Assembly (NCBI GenBank): GCA_964449985.1
Contig: CAYVCG010000019.1
Location: 1 to 31,475, forward strand
Length of the DNA: 31,475 nt
Source: CAYVCG01 sp964449985
GTDB lineage: Bacteria > Bacillota > Clostridia > Lachnospirales > WRAX01
Direction: 5' to 3'
Part shown: positions 1 through 7,311 of the stretch, in pieces
How the letters are laid out: every line of letters starts with the position of its first letter
Position numbering within the stretch: position 1 is the stretch's first letter
Notes under the pieces: model-generated
Told to the model about the DNA's origin: nothing
Databases searched by the model: none
What the model saw: only the letters and a program-made list of their open reading frames with translations
Translations under genes and position numbers: made by a program

Positions 1-2
1 GC

Positions 3-134
3 CGTATTCTTGTTAGCGTGTATGATGATTATGTGGAGATTAGGCTTGAAAGCGGGGCTGCAAAAAGGATTTTTGTTTATGAGAAGGAATATGTTGTTGA
101 GTCGGTTGTAAGAATTGGCATATCTAGGGGCTAA
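3..134 (+). CDS. 3' end of an unrecognised protein (partial)
   Basis: The reading frame is open from the window edge to TAA at 132-134 and gives 43 residues rich in charged and beta-prone residues (for example VYDDYVEIRLESG). The start lies outside the window. The pattern of alternating hydrophobic and acidic residues is reminiscent of the last strands of some large serine recombinases, but this is only a weak impression and no domain can be assigned. Frame +1 is also open to 111, but its composition (many Met, Leu and Arg) looks less protein-like. The stop codon lies inside a perfect hairpin at 128-146, so translation ends in the likely terminator stem. Confidence 0.45.
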   Translation, partial: RILVSVYDDYVEIRLESGAAKRIFVYEKEYVVESVVRIGISRG

Positions 135-146
135 CATGGTTAGCCC
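128..146 (+). terminator. Hairpin overlapping the stop codon of the first gene
   Basis: GGGCTAAC (128-135), loop ATG, GTTAGCCC (139-146) form a perfect 8-bp stem. The stop codon TAA at 132-134 is inside the left arm. The downstream run is only moderately T-rich (TTAGACTTTATATTATTTT), so this is a plausible but not ideal intrinsic terminator. Confidence 0.45.
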
Positions 147-174
147 TTAGACTTTATATTATTTTGGCTTTTTA

Positions 175-203
175 TTCTTTTACTAAAGCATTAATGGTAT
201 ACT
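175..203 (+). promoter_or_regulatory. Extended -10 promoter for the membrane-protein gene
   Basis: TATACT at 198-203 is preceded by TGG at 195-197, which fits an extended -10 (TGn) element. The -35 region 17 bp upstream (TTCTTT at 175-180) is poor, as is usual for extended -10 promoters. It lies about 50 bp before the chosen start at 251. Confidence 0.45.
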
Positions 204-250
204 AAAATAGGCTTTTACTAGTTGAGTTAATAATGGGGAGGGGATTAAGT

Positions 251-874
251 ATGACAATGGCAGATAGGGTAAAGAAGTACTCATCTGTGTTATCAATTAT
301 GGCTTGGATATATGCGATTATATTAATATTATTGTTTTTAAGTTTATGGGTATTTAACATTCGTATTTCAAGTAAATATGGAATAGAAATTATAATATAT
401 TATAGCTTTTGCATCCCGGCATTAATATATTTGTGGCATATTAAACATAAATTATTGACTACAATGATTATGTTATTGCTTATATTTCTATCGCCTAACA
501 CCGTATATTTTATACCTGCATTTTTTGTTATAGTTCTATTCCTTCGTACTGAATGCAGTTGCTTATCAAAAGTTGTTACCATTTCTCTGATGTTTTTAGC
601 AAGCATGTTTTTTATTTTGTGCATACTAATACCTGGAGAGATTTACATAGTTGATACAATTTATAACGATCCAGGGGATAAAAGGATTGTTGTAACTTTT
701 AACAATACAATTAGCTCATACGGAACTTTTTATCGAAGAGAATTCTTTTTTGATGTTTTTACTTTTTCAAAATCGTTACATATTAAAAACAGTATTAAGG
801 AAAATGCATATAGGATTAAATGGATTGATAACAATACGGTCGAAATTAATAATGAACGATTTTATTTATGGTAG
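251..874 (+). CDS. Small multi-span membrane protein, function unknown
   Basis: The protein has 207 residues. The start at 251 is chosen because the run GGGGAGGGG at 234-242 sits at ribosome-site distance from it. An in-frame ATG at 233 would place that site inside the gene. Hydrophobic segments lie near residues 13-35, 45-63, 69-98 and 107-133, giving about five membrane spans. They are followed by a soluble tail of about 70 residues ending in NNTVEINNERFYLW. The tail, with a possible beta fold and a KWIDNNTVEI motif, loosely recalls small Firmicutes membrane proteins of the DUF5412 type; this is from memory and unverified. The gene is much more AT-rich than its neighbours, which may mean recent acquisition. 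It has its own promoter and faces the ATPase operon head-on. No function can be inferred. Confidence 0.7.
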   Translation: MTMADRVKKYSSVLSIMAWIYAIILILLFLSLWVFNIRISSKYGIEIIIYYSFCIPALIYLWHIKHKLLTTMIMLLLIFLSPNTVYFIPAFFVIVLFLRTECSCLSKVVTISLMFLASMFFILCILIPGEIYIVDTIYNDPGDKRIVVTFNNTISSYGTFYRREFFFDVFTFSKSLHIKNSIKENAYRIKWIDNNTVEINNERFYLW

Positions 875-903
875 GGATGAATTTTGAACATGTATCTTTA
901 ATA

Positions 904-941
904 AAGCGGTAAATAGTAGATATCCCTACCATTTACCGCTT
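904..941. terminator. Bidirectional terminator between the membrane gene and the ATPase operon
   Basis: AAGCGGTAAAT (904-914) pairs with ATTTACCGCTT (931-941). After one mismatch the inner GTAG/CTAC bases also pair, leaving a 6-nt loop. AT-rich tracts flank both sides. It lies between convergent genes (plus strand ending at 874, minus strand ending at 990), so it probably stops transcription in both directions. Confidence 0.7.
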
Positions 942-989
942 ATCTTTATTTCCATTCACACCTCAAAATACTTTGCAAAATCAAGCGCT

Positions 990-1646
990 TCAGGCTTGCA
1001 CTTGTTCAGTTTGCTCCTTCATCATCATATCCTTAACTTTAATAAGCCTCAAAAGATTGCCGCGTTCGTTTTCATCCAATTTCATTTTGATATACTTAAT
1101 CGTTTCCTCAAGCTGCGGTATCGTCATATATTCAAGCGCATTAACACGGCGGCGGGTTTTTTCTATTTCGTCAGTCAAAAGGCTGCATGTCTTTTCGATT
1201 TCGCCCAGCTCCAAAAGCTTTGGAAGTATGTTATACAGACGTTTTATCGCTCTATCCAGCTCGTCGGACGTATTGTAAAATCCGTATGGAAAGATGCTTG
1301 CCTCGTCATCTTGCATAGAGCGTATGAACTGCATTTTCGGCACGATAACGCTCATGATGTTTTCGCTGGACAGCTCTATGGAAATCTGCTCCCTAGGCAT
1401 CATAACAGCTTCCTCCAAAAAATCTGGCGAGCAAATAGCACCCACAAGAACAAAATCACGATATGCCTCAACTAGCTCTTTTTCTACAGCCATTCTGAGC
1501 TTATTGTTATGCCGAACGAGATCTATAAATCGTCGCATAAGTTCGTCCTGCTTATCTTTTAGAAGCTTATGCCCGCGTTTTGCTGTGGCAATACGCTTTT
1601 TCAGCTTGGAAAGCTCCATTCTGTTGGGGTTTACATTAAGCCTCAT
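990..1646 (-). CDS. atpD: V/A-type ATP synthase subunit D
   Basis: This is the central rotor shaft of the V1 domain, turning inside the A3B3 hexamer. The protein has 218 residues, close to the family length. It starts MRLNVNPNRMELSKLKKR and has long heptad-like helices at both ends (residues about 1-75 and 140-210), the antiparallel coiled coil typical of subunit D. It is the last gene of the operon and begins directly after the stop codon of subunit B with no gap. Its ribosome site (AAGAAGGTG) lies within the end of the B gene, so the two are probably translationally coupled. The symbol follows archaeal/Firmicutes V-type usage (ntpD); it is not the F-type beta subunit of the same name. Confidence 0.95.
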   Translation of the reverse strand: MRLNVNPNRMELSKLKKRIATAKRGHKLLKDKQDELMRRFIDLVRHNNKLRMAVEKELVEAYRDFVLVGAICSPDFLEEAVMMPREQISIELSSENIMSVIVPKMQFIRSMQDDEASIFPYGFYNTSDELDRAIKRLYNILPKLLELGEIEKTCSLLTDEIEKTRRRVNALEYMTIPQLEETIKYIKMKLDENERGNLLRLIKVKDMMMKEQTEQVQA

Positions 1647-3038
1647 TTACACACCTTCTTTATCGGAGTCTTTAGGCATATATTTGGCGATATATTCGTC
1701 GCGAATTCTCTTTAACTCGGTATGAGGAAGTATTGTTAACAGATCCCAACCGATAGAGAGAGTTTCCTCTATAGTACGGTTTGCTTCAAAGCCTTGGGAA
1801 ACGTATTTCTTTTCAAAGGCATCAGCAAATTTGGCAAAGAGCTTATCGGCATCGGAAAGAGCTGATTCACCAAGGATAACCGCAAGCTCTTTCGCTTGTT
1901 TTCCCTGTGCATATGCGGAGAATAGCTGGTTCATAGTATCCGCATGGTCTTCCCTTGTTTTGCCTTTGCCGATTCCCTTGTCTTTAAGACGGGACAGCGA
2001 CGGCAAAACGTCTATCGGAGGCATAACGCCTTTTCTGTAAAGCTCACGGTTTAGTATGATTTGGCCTTCTGTTATGTAGCCTGTCAAATCCGGAATAGGA
2101 TGGGTCTTGTCATCCTCCGGCATAGTCAGAATAGGGATTTGGGTGATAGAACCGCCTCTGCCCTTTATCCTTCCAGCGCGCTCATAGAGCCCAGCAAGGT
2201 CTGTATACAAATATCCGGGATAACCACGGCGGCCGGGGATTTCTTTTCTCGCTGCGGAAACCTCACGCAAAGCCTCGCAATAATTTGTAATATCCGTCAT
2301 AATAACCAAAACGTGCATATCTTTTTCATATGCCAGATATTCTGCCATAGTTAGCGCCATTCTGGGCGTAGAAATTCTTTCGATAGCCGGATCATTTGCC
2401 AGATTTATGAAAAGAACTGCTCTGTTTATAGCTCCGGTCTTTGTAAAGTCATCTATAAAGAATTGTGCTTCTTCAAAGGTGGTGCCGATTGCGGCAAAAA
2501 CAACGGCAAAGTTTGTGCTTGTATTTAAAACCTTTGCCTGACGGGCAATTTGCGCCGCAAGCTCTGCATGAGGAAGACCAGATGCCGAGAAAACAGGAAG
2601 CTTTTGACCACGAACCAACGTATTAAGGCCGTCTATAGCAGAAATACCTGTTTGTATAAACTCAGAAGGATAATTTCTGGAAACGGGATTTATAGGAACG
2701 CCGTTAATATCTTTGCGTTTGTCCGCTATGATATTCGGGCCGCCGTCTTTTACACGTCCCATGCCATCGAAAACGCGCCCCAGCATATCCACAGACATAC
2801 CAAGCTCTAGCGGCCTTGCCAAAAACCGCGCCTTGCTTGATTTAAGGTTTATGCCCTGGGTGTTTTCAAAAAGCTGAACGACAGCCTTATCCCTATTAAT
2901 TTCCAAAACCTTTCCGCGGCGGATTTCGCCGGATTGCATCTCTATTTCAACAAGCTCGTCAAATTTGACGTCTTCAACCCTTTCAACAATCATCAAAGGG
3001 CCGACGACTTCTGAGGCGGTTCTGTATTCTTTAAGCAT
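1647..3038 (-). CDS. atpB: V/A-type ATP synthase subunit B (regulatory)
   Basis: This is the non-catalytic nucleotide-site subunit of the A3B3 head. It has 463 residues, normal length. The N-terminal beta-barrel spans about residues 1-75. The degenerate P-loop region around 146-167 reads GQKLPVFSASGLPHAEL, where the Walker A lysine is absent, as expected for B subunits. The LSRLKDKGIGKGKTREDH segment near the C-terminal domain is also characteristic. The ATG start overlaps the end of subunit A by 8 nt, indicating coupled translation. The symbol is the V-type usage (ntpB), not the F-type a subunit. Function is inferred from family knowledge and full operon context. Confidence 0.96.
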   Translation of the reverse strand: MLKEYRTASEVVGPLMIVERVEDVKFDELVEIEMQSGEIRRGKVLEINRDKAVVQLFENTQGINLKSSKARFLARPLELGMSVDMLGRVFDGMGRVKDGGPNIIADKRKDINGVPINPVSRNYPSEFIQTGISAIDGLNTLVRGQKLPVFSASGLPHAELAAQIARQAKVLNTSTNFAVVFAAIGTTFEEAQFFIDDFTKTGAINRAVLFINLANDPAIERISTPRMALTMAEYLAYEKDMHVLVIMTDITNYCEALREVSAARKEIPGRRGYPGYLYTDLAGLYERAGRIKGRGGSITQIPILTMPEDDKTHPIPDLTGYITEGQIILNRELYRKGVMPPIDVLPSLSRLKDKGIGKGKTREDHADTMNQLFSAYAQGKQAKELAVILGESALSDADKLFAKFADAFEKKYVSQGFEANRTIEETLSIGWDLLTILPHTELKRIRDEYIAKYMPKDSDKEGV

Positions 3039-4803
3039 CAGCCATCGCCTCCTTCTTTATTAAATCTGCAATAGTTGATATAAGCTCGGTTTTTATGTTG
3101 TCTATTTCAATTAGGTCTTCCTCTGGTGTAAACTTTGCCTTTGCTATTTTTTCCCGAACATCGAGAGCCAGTATCTTTTTCAGATATACGCCTTCATCCA
3201 GAGCTTTTGCTGCTTCCTCCCCAAAGGATAAAACAAGATCCAGCAATTTTTCTTGTTTTTGAAGGGATGTAAAGCTATCCAGCTCATGAAAGGCGTTTTG
3301 CTGCAAATAATCCTCGCGGATGGATTTCGATGACTCCAGCTTTAATTGATCCTTTTCGGACAAAGCGTCGTAACCAACAAGACGAACGATTTCGTTAAGT
3401 TCTGCCTCTTCCTGCAACATAGCCATAGCTTTTTGGCATGATGCGCTAAAATTGCCGCCGACGTTTTGATCTGTCCATTTTGAGATAGTATTTAAATACA
3501 AACTATATGAATTAAGCCAGTTAATAGCTGGGAAATGGCGCCTGTATGCAAGGTCTGAATCAAGGCCCCAGAAAACCTTAACGATTCTGAGCGTTGCTTG
3601 AGTGACTGGCTCGGAAAGGTCTCCCCCCGGAGGTGAAACAGCGCCGATAGCAGTCAAAGCGCCCTCACGGTCATCCGAGCCCAAGCATTTGACTTTGCCT
3701 GCTCGTTCATAAAACTCCGCAAGGCGAGAGCCAAGATAAGCCGGATAACCTTCTTCACCGGGCATTTCCTCAAGACGGCCGGACATTTCACGAAGCGCTT
3801 CTGCCCAACGAGATGTAGAATCTGCCATCAAAGCAACGGAATAGCCCATATCACGGAAGTATTCCGCTATTGTTATACCTGTATAAATAGAAGCTTCGCG
3901 AGCCGCAACAGGCATATTGGATGTATTTGCAATAAGAACGGTTCTTTTCATAAGTGGTTCGCCGGTTTTTGGGTCTTTAAGCTCAGGGAACTCGTTCAAA
4001 ACGTCGGTCATTTCGTTTCCGCGCTCTCCGCAGCCAACGTATACAACGATTTCAACGTCGGACCATTTAGCAAGTTGGTGCTGGACGACGGTTTTGCCGC
4101 TTCCAAACGGACCGGGAACGCAAGCGGTCCCACCCTTTGCAACCGGGAAAAACGTGTCAATAACCCTTTGGCCGGTAATCATCGGTGCATCGGGGGATAA
4201 TTTCTGCTTTATCGGGCGCTGACGCCTTACTGGCCATTTTTGCATTAGCGTGATATTAACGTTGCCCGTTTTTGTCTCCACAACTGCAATAGTGTCTGTA
4301 ACGGTAAACTCGCCTTTTTCAATAGACACGATTTTGCCGCTGATTCCGAACGGAATCATTATTCTATGCTCAACGATAACGGTTTCCTGAACAGTTCCGA
4401 TTATATCCCCTGCGACAACCTCGTCGCCTATATTTTTTGTGGGGTTAAAAGCCCATTTTGATTTTCTGTTTAGAGAAGAAACTCGTACTCCTCTTTCAAT
4501 AAAATCGCCTGCTTCTTTACAAATCATGTCCAGCGGGCGTTGAATACCGTCAAACATAGACTCTATAAGCCCGGGGCCAAGCTCTACGCTAAGAGGTTCG
4601 CCTGTAGTAACGACAGGCTCGCCGGGGCCAAGCATAGACGTTTCCTCATAAACCTGAATTGAGGCATTGCCGCCACGCATTTCTATTATTTCTCCGATAA
4701 GATGCTTGTCAGAAACGCTGACAACATCATATATTCTTGCATTCTCCATGCCCTCCGCAACAACCAGCGGGCCGGATACTTTTACAACTCTGCCAACTTC
4801 CAA
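3031..4803 (-). CDS. atpA: V/A-type ATP synthase catalytic subunit A
   Basis: This is the catalytic subunit that hydrolyses or makes ATP in the V1 head. It has 590 residues. The Walker A loop GPFGSGKT is at 231-238, the catalytic glutamate is E260 in GCGERGNE, and the Walker B aspartate is D328 in ALMADSTSRW. The A-specific insert (about residues 115-190) that separates V-type A from F-type beta is present. The start codon is TTG (minus strand, at 4803), preceded by GGAAGGAG at 8 nt. No ATG alternative exists near this site and the N-terminus MEVGRVVKVSGPLVVA matches family expectation. A 60-nt gap with two competing hairpins separates it from subunit F upstream, so A may be expressed partly independently. 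Not the F-type alpha subunit. Confidence 0.97.
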   Translation of the reverse strand: MEVGRVVKVSGPLVVAEGMENARIYDVVSVSDKHLIGEIIEMRGGNASIQVYEETSMLGPGEPVVTTGEPLSVELGPGLIESMFDGIQRPLDMICKEAGDFIERGVRVSSLNRKSKWAFNPTKNIGDEVVAGDIIGTVQETVIVEHRIMIPFGISGKIVSIEKGEFTVTDTIAVVETKTGNVNITLMQKWPVRRQRPIKQKLSPDAPMITGQRVIDTFFPVAKGGTACVPGPFGSGKTVVQHQLAKWSDVEIVVYVGCGERGNEMTDVLNEFPELKDPKTGEPLMKRTVLIANTSNMPVAAREASIYTGITIAEYFRDMGYSVALMADSTSRWAEALREMSGRLEEMPGEEGYPAYLGSRLAEFYERAGKVKCLGSDDREGALTAIGAVSPPGGDLSEPVTQATLRIVKVFWGLDSDLAYRRHFPAINWLNSYSLYLNTISKWTDQNVGGNFSASCQKAMAMLQEEAELNEIVRLVGYDALSEKDQLKLESSKSIREDYLQQNAFHELDSFTSLQKQEKLLDLVLSFGEEAAKALDEGVYLKKILALDVREKIAKAKFTPEEDLIEIDNIKTELISTIADLIKKEAMADA

Positions 4804-4823
4804 GTGATATTCTCCTTCCAGTT

Positions 4824-4851
4824 GCCAAATTTTTGGCCACTAAGGCCAAAA
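4824..4851 (-). promoter_or_regulatory. Intercistronic competing hairpins before subunit A
   Basis: In the minus-strand transcript TTTTGGCC-TTAGT-GGCCAAAA (4851 to 4831) is a perfect 8-bp stem with a 5-nt loop. The right-hand bases GCCAA can alternatively pair with TTGGC immediately downstream (to 4824), giving a second 5-bp stem with a 4-nt loop. The two folds exclude each other and lie just upstream of the ribosome site for the catalytic A gene. This fits an mRNA processing, stability or attenuation element. There is no U-tract, so plain termination is unlikely. Confidence 0.45.
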
Positions 4852-4863
4852 GACAAATAAAAA

Positions 4864-5181
4864 CTAATCAAGTATATTAATACCCACCGCTTTTTCTACG
4901 TTATCTCTTATTTTGCTAAGCCCGATTCCCAATGAGCCGGCATTAGACGGTATAAGTATAATGGCGGGAACGGTTTGTTTATTATATCTTTGAATTGTTT
5001 CATCAATTGTTTGCGCTATTTGCTCTGTGATAAAGATTATTCCGTATTCTTCCCTAGCAAGGCGATCCACCAGCTTTCGGTTCTCTTCCTGCTCGGATTC
5101 TACAGCGGGGAAAACGTCTATCCCGATGGCTTTAAAGCACAAAACGGAATCTTTATCGCCGATGACGCCTATTCTATGCAT
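4864..5181 (-). CDS. atpF: V/A-type ATP synthase subunit F
   Basis: This small central-stalk subunit sits on the D shaft and modulates catalysis. The start at the ATG (5181) gives 105 residues beginning MHRIGVIGDKDS, matching the usual family N-terminus. A GTG at 5190 would add three residues and is closer to the weak ribosome site (GGGAAAGG). The fold is Rossmann-like with alternating beta strands and helices: IGVIGD, GIIFITEQIA and AIILIPS are visible. With the ATG start it overlaps the end of subunit C (stop at 5174-5176) by a few bases, so it is probably translated by coupling. V-type nomenclature (ntpF/ahaF). Confidence 0.92.
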   Translation of the reverse strand: MHRIGVIGDKDSVLCFKAIGIDVFPAVESEQEENRKLVDRLAREEYGIIFITEQIAQTIDETIQRYNKQTVPAIILIPSNAGSLGIGLSKIRDNVEKAVGINILD

Positions 5182-6145
5182 AATTATCACGCAGCCTTTC
5201 CCGCAATGCCTCTATCGGAATATTGTTGTTTCTGCATGTAACAAGAATCCTTATCTGCTTGACCTCGTTTTCTTTTAAAACCAGATATGCAAACAAAATC
5301 TCCGGCCCAAAGGCTATGTATTTGGCTTGCTTGACGTGCTCTAAGACAAAATTATCGAACAGCTTTTCCATAGTGGAATAATTGCCTTGCTTTTCATATG
5401 CGGCAAAGGATTCCTTCATGACTTCGCCAAAGTATTTATAATAAAATACGGGAGCAAGCTCATTCGGATGTTTATCATAATTTTCAAGGAAAAAACTAGC
5501 GCTAATCAAGCCGCCTGCAACAAAGCACTCATTCAAAAAACGCCTGTCCTTCTGCATTTCCTTAGCACGCATCAAGGTTTTTGCGTTGTAAAAATCAATG
5601 CTCATTTGAACGTATTTTGTTATAAAATCGTTTTGAAATTGTTCGCATAAGTCCAGCATATAGCCAAACATATGCTTATCCAAAATAATGTCTATATCTT
5701 GTGGATTGTTCGTCTCATCAAACGTCTTTATAGCAACACTAGCCGCCGTCTTGATATGCTCAGGGGCATCGCCGTTTAAATCAATGCCAACCCTCGGTAT
5801 ATCGGAATAAAGATAGTCCATATTCTTGTTCAAATATTTTGATTTCAGCGCCACCTTTAAGTTGTGGAAAACGTATTTAGCCGCCAAAATATCAACAATT
5901 ATTGGCTTGGGAGATATTTTGTATAATAAGTCATACGCGTTTTTTAGCCCAGCCTTTAAAACTATTTCATAGTCCTCTGTTCTCGTTATGCCAGAAAAGT
6001 CGTATTCGCTGTTTTGTGAAAGCAATTTCAAAACTTCGCTGGCAGAGGAGGCGTCAATAATCCTTTCCACACTGCCGCTATTTAACATTCTTTTTTCCAA
6101 AACGCGTAAATAGCCGGAGGCTTCTACAAAATCTTCTGATTTCAA
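5174..6145 (-). CDS. atpC: V/A-type ATP synthase subunit C
   Basis: This is the d/AC39-type socket subunit that joins the V1 shaft to the membrane ring. It has 323 residues, almost wholly alpha-helical by composition. Recognisable family segments are YLRVLEKRML near the N-terminus, a central DYLYSDIPRVG, and YLVLKENEVKQIRILV near the end. The start is TTG at 6145 with AGAGGAG at about 8-9 nt, since no ATG occurs at the expected N-terminus. It follows subunit E after a 15-nt gap. Only one copy per complex is needed, which would suit the weak start codon. Identity rests on operon position plus these motifs. Confidence 0.93.
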   Translation of the reverse strand: MKSEDFVEASGYLRVLEKRMLNSGSVERIIDASSASEVLKLLSQNSEYDFSGITRTEDYEIVLKAGLKNAYDLLYKISPKPIIVDILAAKYVFHNLKVALKSKYLNKNMDYLYSDIPRVGIDLNGDAPEHIKTAASVAIKTFDETNNPQDIDIILDKHMFGYMLDLCEQFQNDFITKYVQMSIDFYNAKTLMRAKEMQKDRRFLNECFVAGGLISASFFLENYDKHPNELAPVFYYKYFGEVMKESFAAYEKQGNYSTMEKLFDNFVLEHVKQAKYIAFGPEILFAYLVLKENEVKQIRILVTCRNNNIPIEALRERLRDNYA

Positions 6146-6160
6146 CAGACCCGCTCCTCT

Positions 6161-6742
6161 CTAAAAAATAGTTTTAATTATACTGCCTTCCAGCTCATAA
6201 CGGTAATAGTTTACCATTGCTTCAAACGTATAGTTATTTTCTATGCCATTTTTGACAAGGACAAAACCGCCGTTTATGTCTCTTTCTCCGTCATGAAGCT
6301 TTAGGTTTCCATTTCTGTTATGCTCTTTTAGGTGCGCATTAAGCTCGTCTAAATCGGTTATCTCATACTTTTTAGGTAGAATCAGCTCATCGCCGTCCAA
6401 ATCAAGCCGTCTCAGTGCTCTGTAAAGGAATTTCAAATAATCCTTCTTATCCATGCCATTAAGTTCTATTAAAGCATTATTAAAAACAAAGTCTATCATT
6501 TCTTGCTTGGCGTTTATGTTGTCGTCCCGAATCTCCAGCTTTTTGCCAAGAATTATCTGTTCTTTCGTCTTTTCAGCCTCAAACTTGGCTTCTGATATTA
6601 TACGGTCCCTTTCGGCTTGAGCTTCATTTATGTATTGTGTGGTGATTTCGTCTGCTTTTACATTTGCGGATTCGATGATTTTTTTTGCGGCGTCTTCGCT
6701 ATCTGCAACTATTTTAGATACTAAGTTATCAAGGTTTGACAC
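6161..6742 (-). CDS. atpE: V/A-type ATP synthase subunit E
   Basis: This is a peripheral-stalk subunit that pairs with G/H to hold the head against rotor torque. It has 193 residues. Residues about 10-85 form a charged, Ala/Glu/Lys-rich helix suited to a coiled coil. The C-terminal part (about 90-193) is a mixed alpha/beta domain with the family-like ending GGFVLVKNGIENNYTFEA. The start is GTG at 6742 with GAGAGGAT upstream. It follows the K gene after 32 nt. The name is the V-type one (ntpE), not the F-type c subunit. Residues 85-90 contain no insertions that would suggest a frameshift. Confidence 0.93.
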   Translation of the reverse strand: MSNLDNLVSKIVADSEDAAKKIIESANVKADEITTQYINEAQAERDRIISEAKFEAEKTKEQIILGKKLEIRDDNINAKQEMIDFVFNNALIELNGMDKKDYLKFLYRALRRLDLDGDELILPKKYEITDLDELNAHLKEHNRNGNLKLHDGERDINGGFVLVKNGIENNYTFEAMVNYYRYELEGSIIKTIF

Positions 6743-6774
6743 TTTTTCACATCCTCTCGTAAATACCGCGTCGA

Positions 6775-7257
6775 TTATTTGTATGCTACGAACAACAATA
6801 TGATGGATGTAACAAAGCCAAGGATTGCATAGGTTTCAACGATAGCGGCGAAGATAAGACCCTTTGTGTTTTGCTCAGGATTTTTAGCGAGAATTTGAAG
6901 GCCTGCGCAAGCGACCTCGCCTTGATAAACGGCTGATCTATAGCCGGATATAGCAACTGGAAGAGAAGCAATCAAAAGGAAAATGCCTTGGCCGACAGAT
7001 GGGTTTGTAGGTAGCTTTAATAAAACGATCAAAGCACCGATAATGAAGCCATAAAGGCCTTGTGTTCCAGGAAGAAGCTGCAAAATAAGCGCCTTACCGA
7101 ACTTTTCCGGTTCTTCTGTAATAATGCCTGTAGCCGCTTTACCAACAAGACCGCAGCCTCTTGCAGAACCGATACCGCCTGCGAAAACGGCGATAGCCGC
7201 ACCCAAAACACCGAATATTAAACCGCCGAACTGATTAAAAAAATCGCCTAATGTCAT
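6775..7257 (-). CDS. ntpK: V/A-type ATP synthase proteolipid subunit K (Na+-type rotor ring)
   Basis: This is the ring subunit that carries ions through the membrane. Its 160 residues form two helical hairpins (four spans, about 10-32, 55-80, 88-108 and 133-157), the duplicated 16-kDa type. The second hairpin keeps the ion-binding glutamate E141 (IVETYAILG). The first hairpin has LPGTQG (T65, Q66), and Q112 lies in YQGEVA. These correspond to the Na+ ligands L61, T64, Q65, Q110 and E139 of Enterococcus hirae NtpK (established knowledge), so Na+ rather than H+ transport is inferred. It has the strongest ribosome site of the operon (CTAGGAGGATTTTT before ATG), fitting the need for many copies. 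A GC hairpin lies in the gap upstream. Confidence 0.95.
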   Translation of the reverse strand: MTLGDFFNQFGGLIFGVLGAAIAVFAGGIGSARGCGLVGKAATGIITEEPEKFGKALILQLLPGTQGLYGFIIGALIVLLKLPTNPSVGQGIFLLIASLPVAISGYRSAVYQGEVACAGLQILAKNPEQNTKGLIFAAIVETYAILGFVTSIILLFVAYK

Positions 7258-7292
7258 AGTAAAAATCCTCCTAGTTTTTTATTTTATATTTC

Positions 7293-7305
7293 GGGGCGTT
7301 GCCCC
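7293..7305 (-). promoter_or_regulatory. GC hairpin between subunit I and the ring gene K
   Basis: In the transcript GGGGC-AAC-GCCCC is a perfect 5-bp GC stem just after the subunit I stop, followed by an A/U-rich leader leading to the strong K ribosome site. Its position suggests an mRNA processing or stability element that raises ring-gene expression over the preceding gene. It is not a good terminator, as no U-run follows directly. Confidence 0.4.
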
Positions 7306-7311
7306 ACTGTT

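Noticed and set aside
996..1475. A 159-residue open frame on the plus strand
   Set aside because: It lies antisense to ATPase subunit D, has no ribosome site and unremarkable composition; it is a frame shadow.
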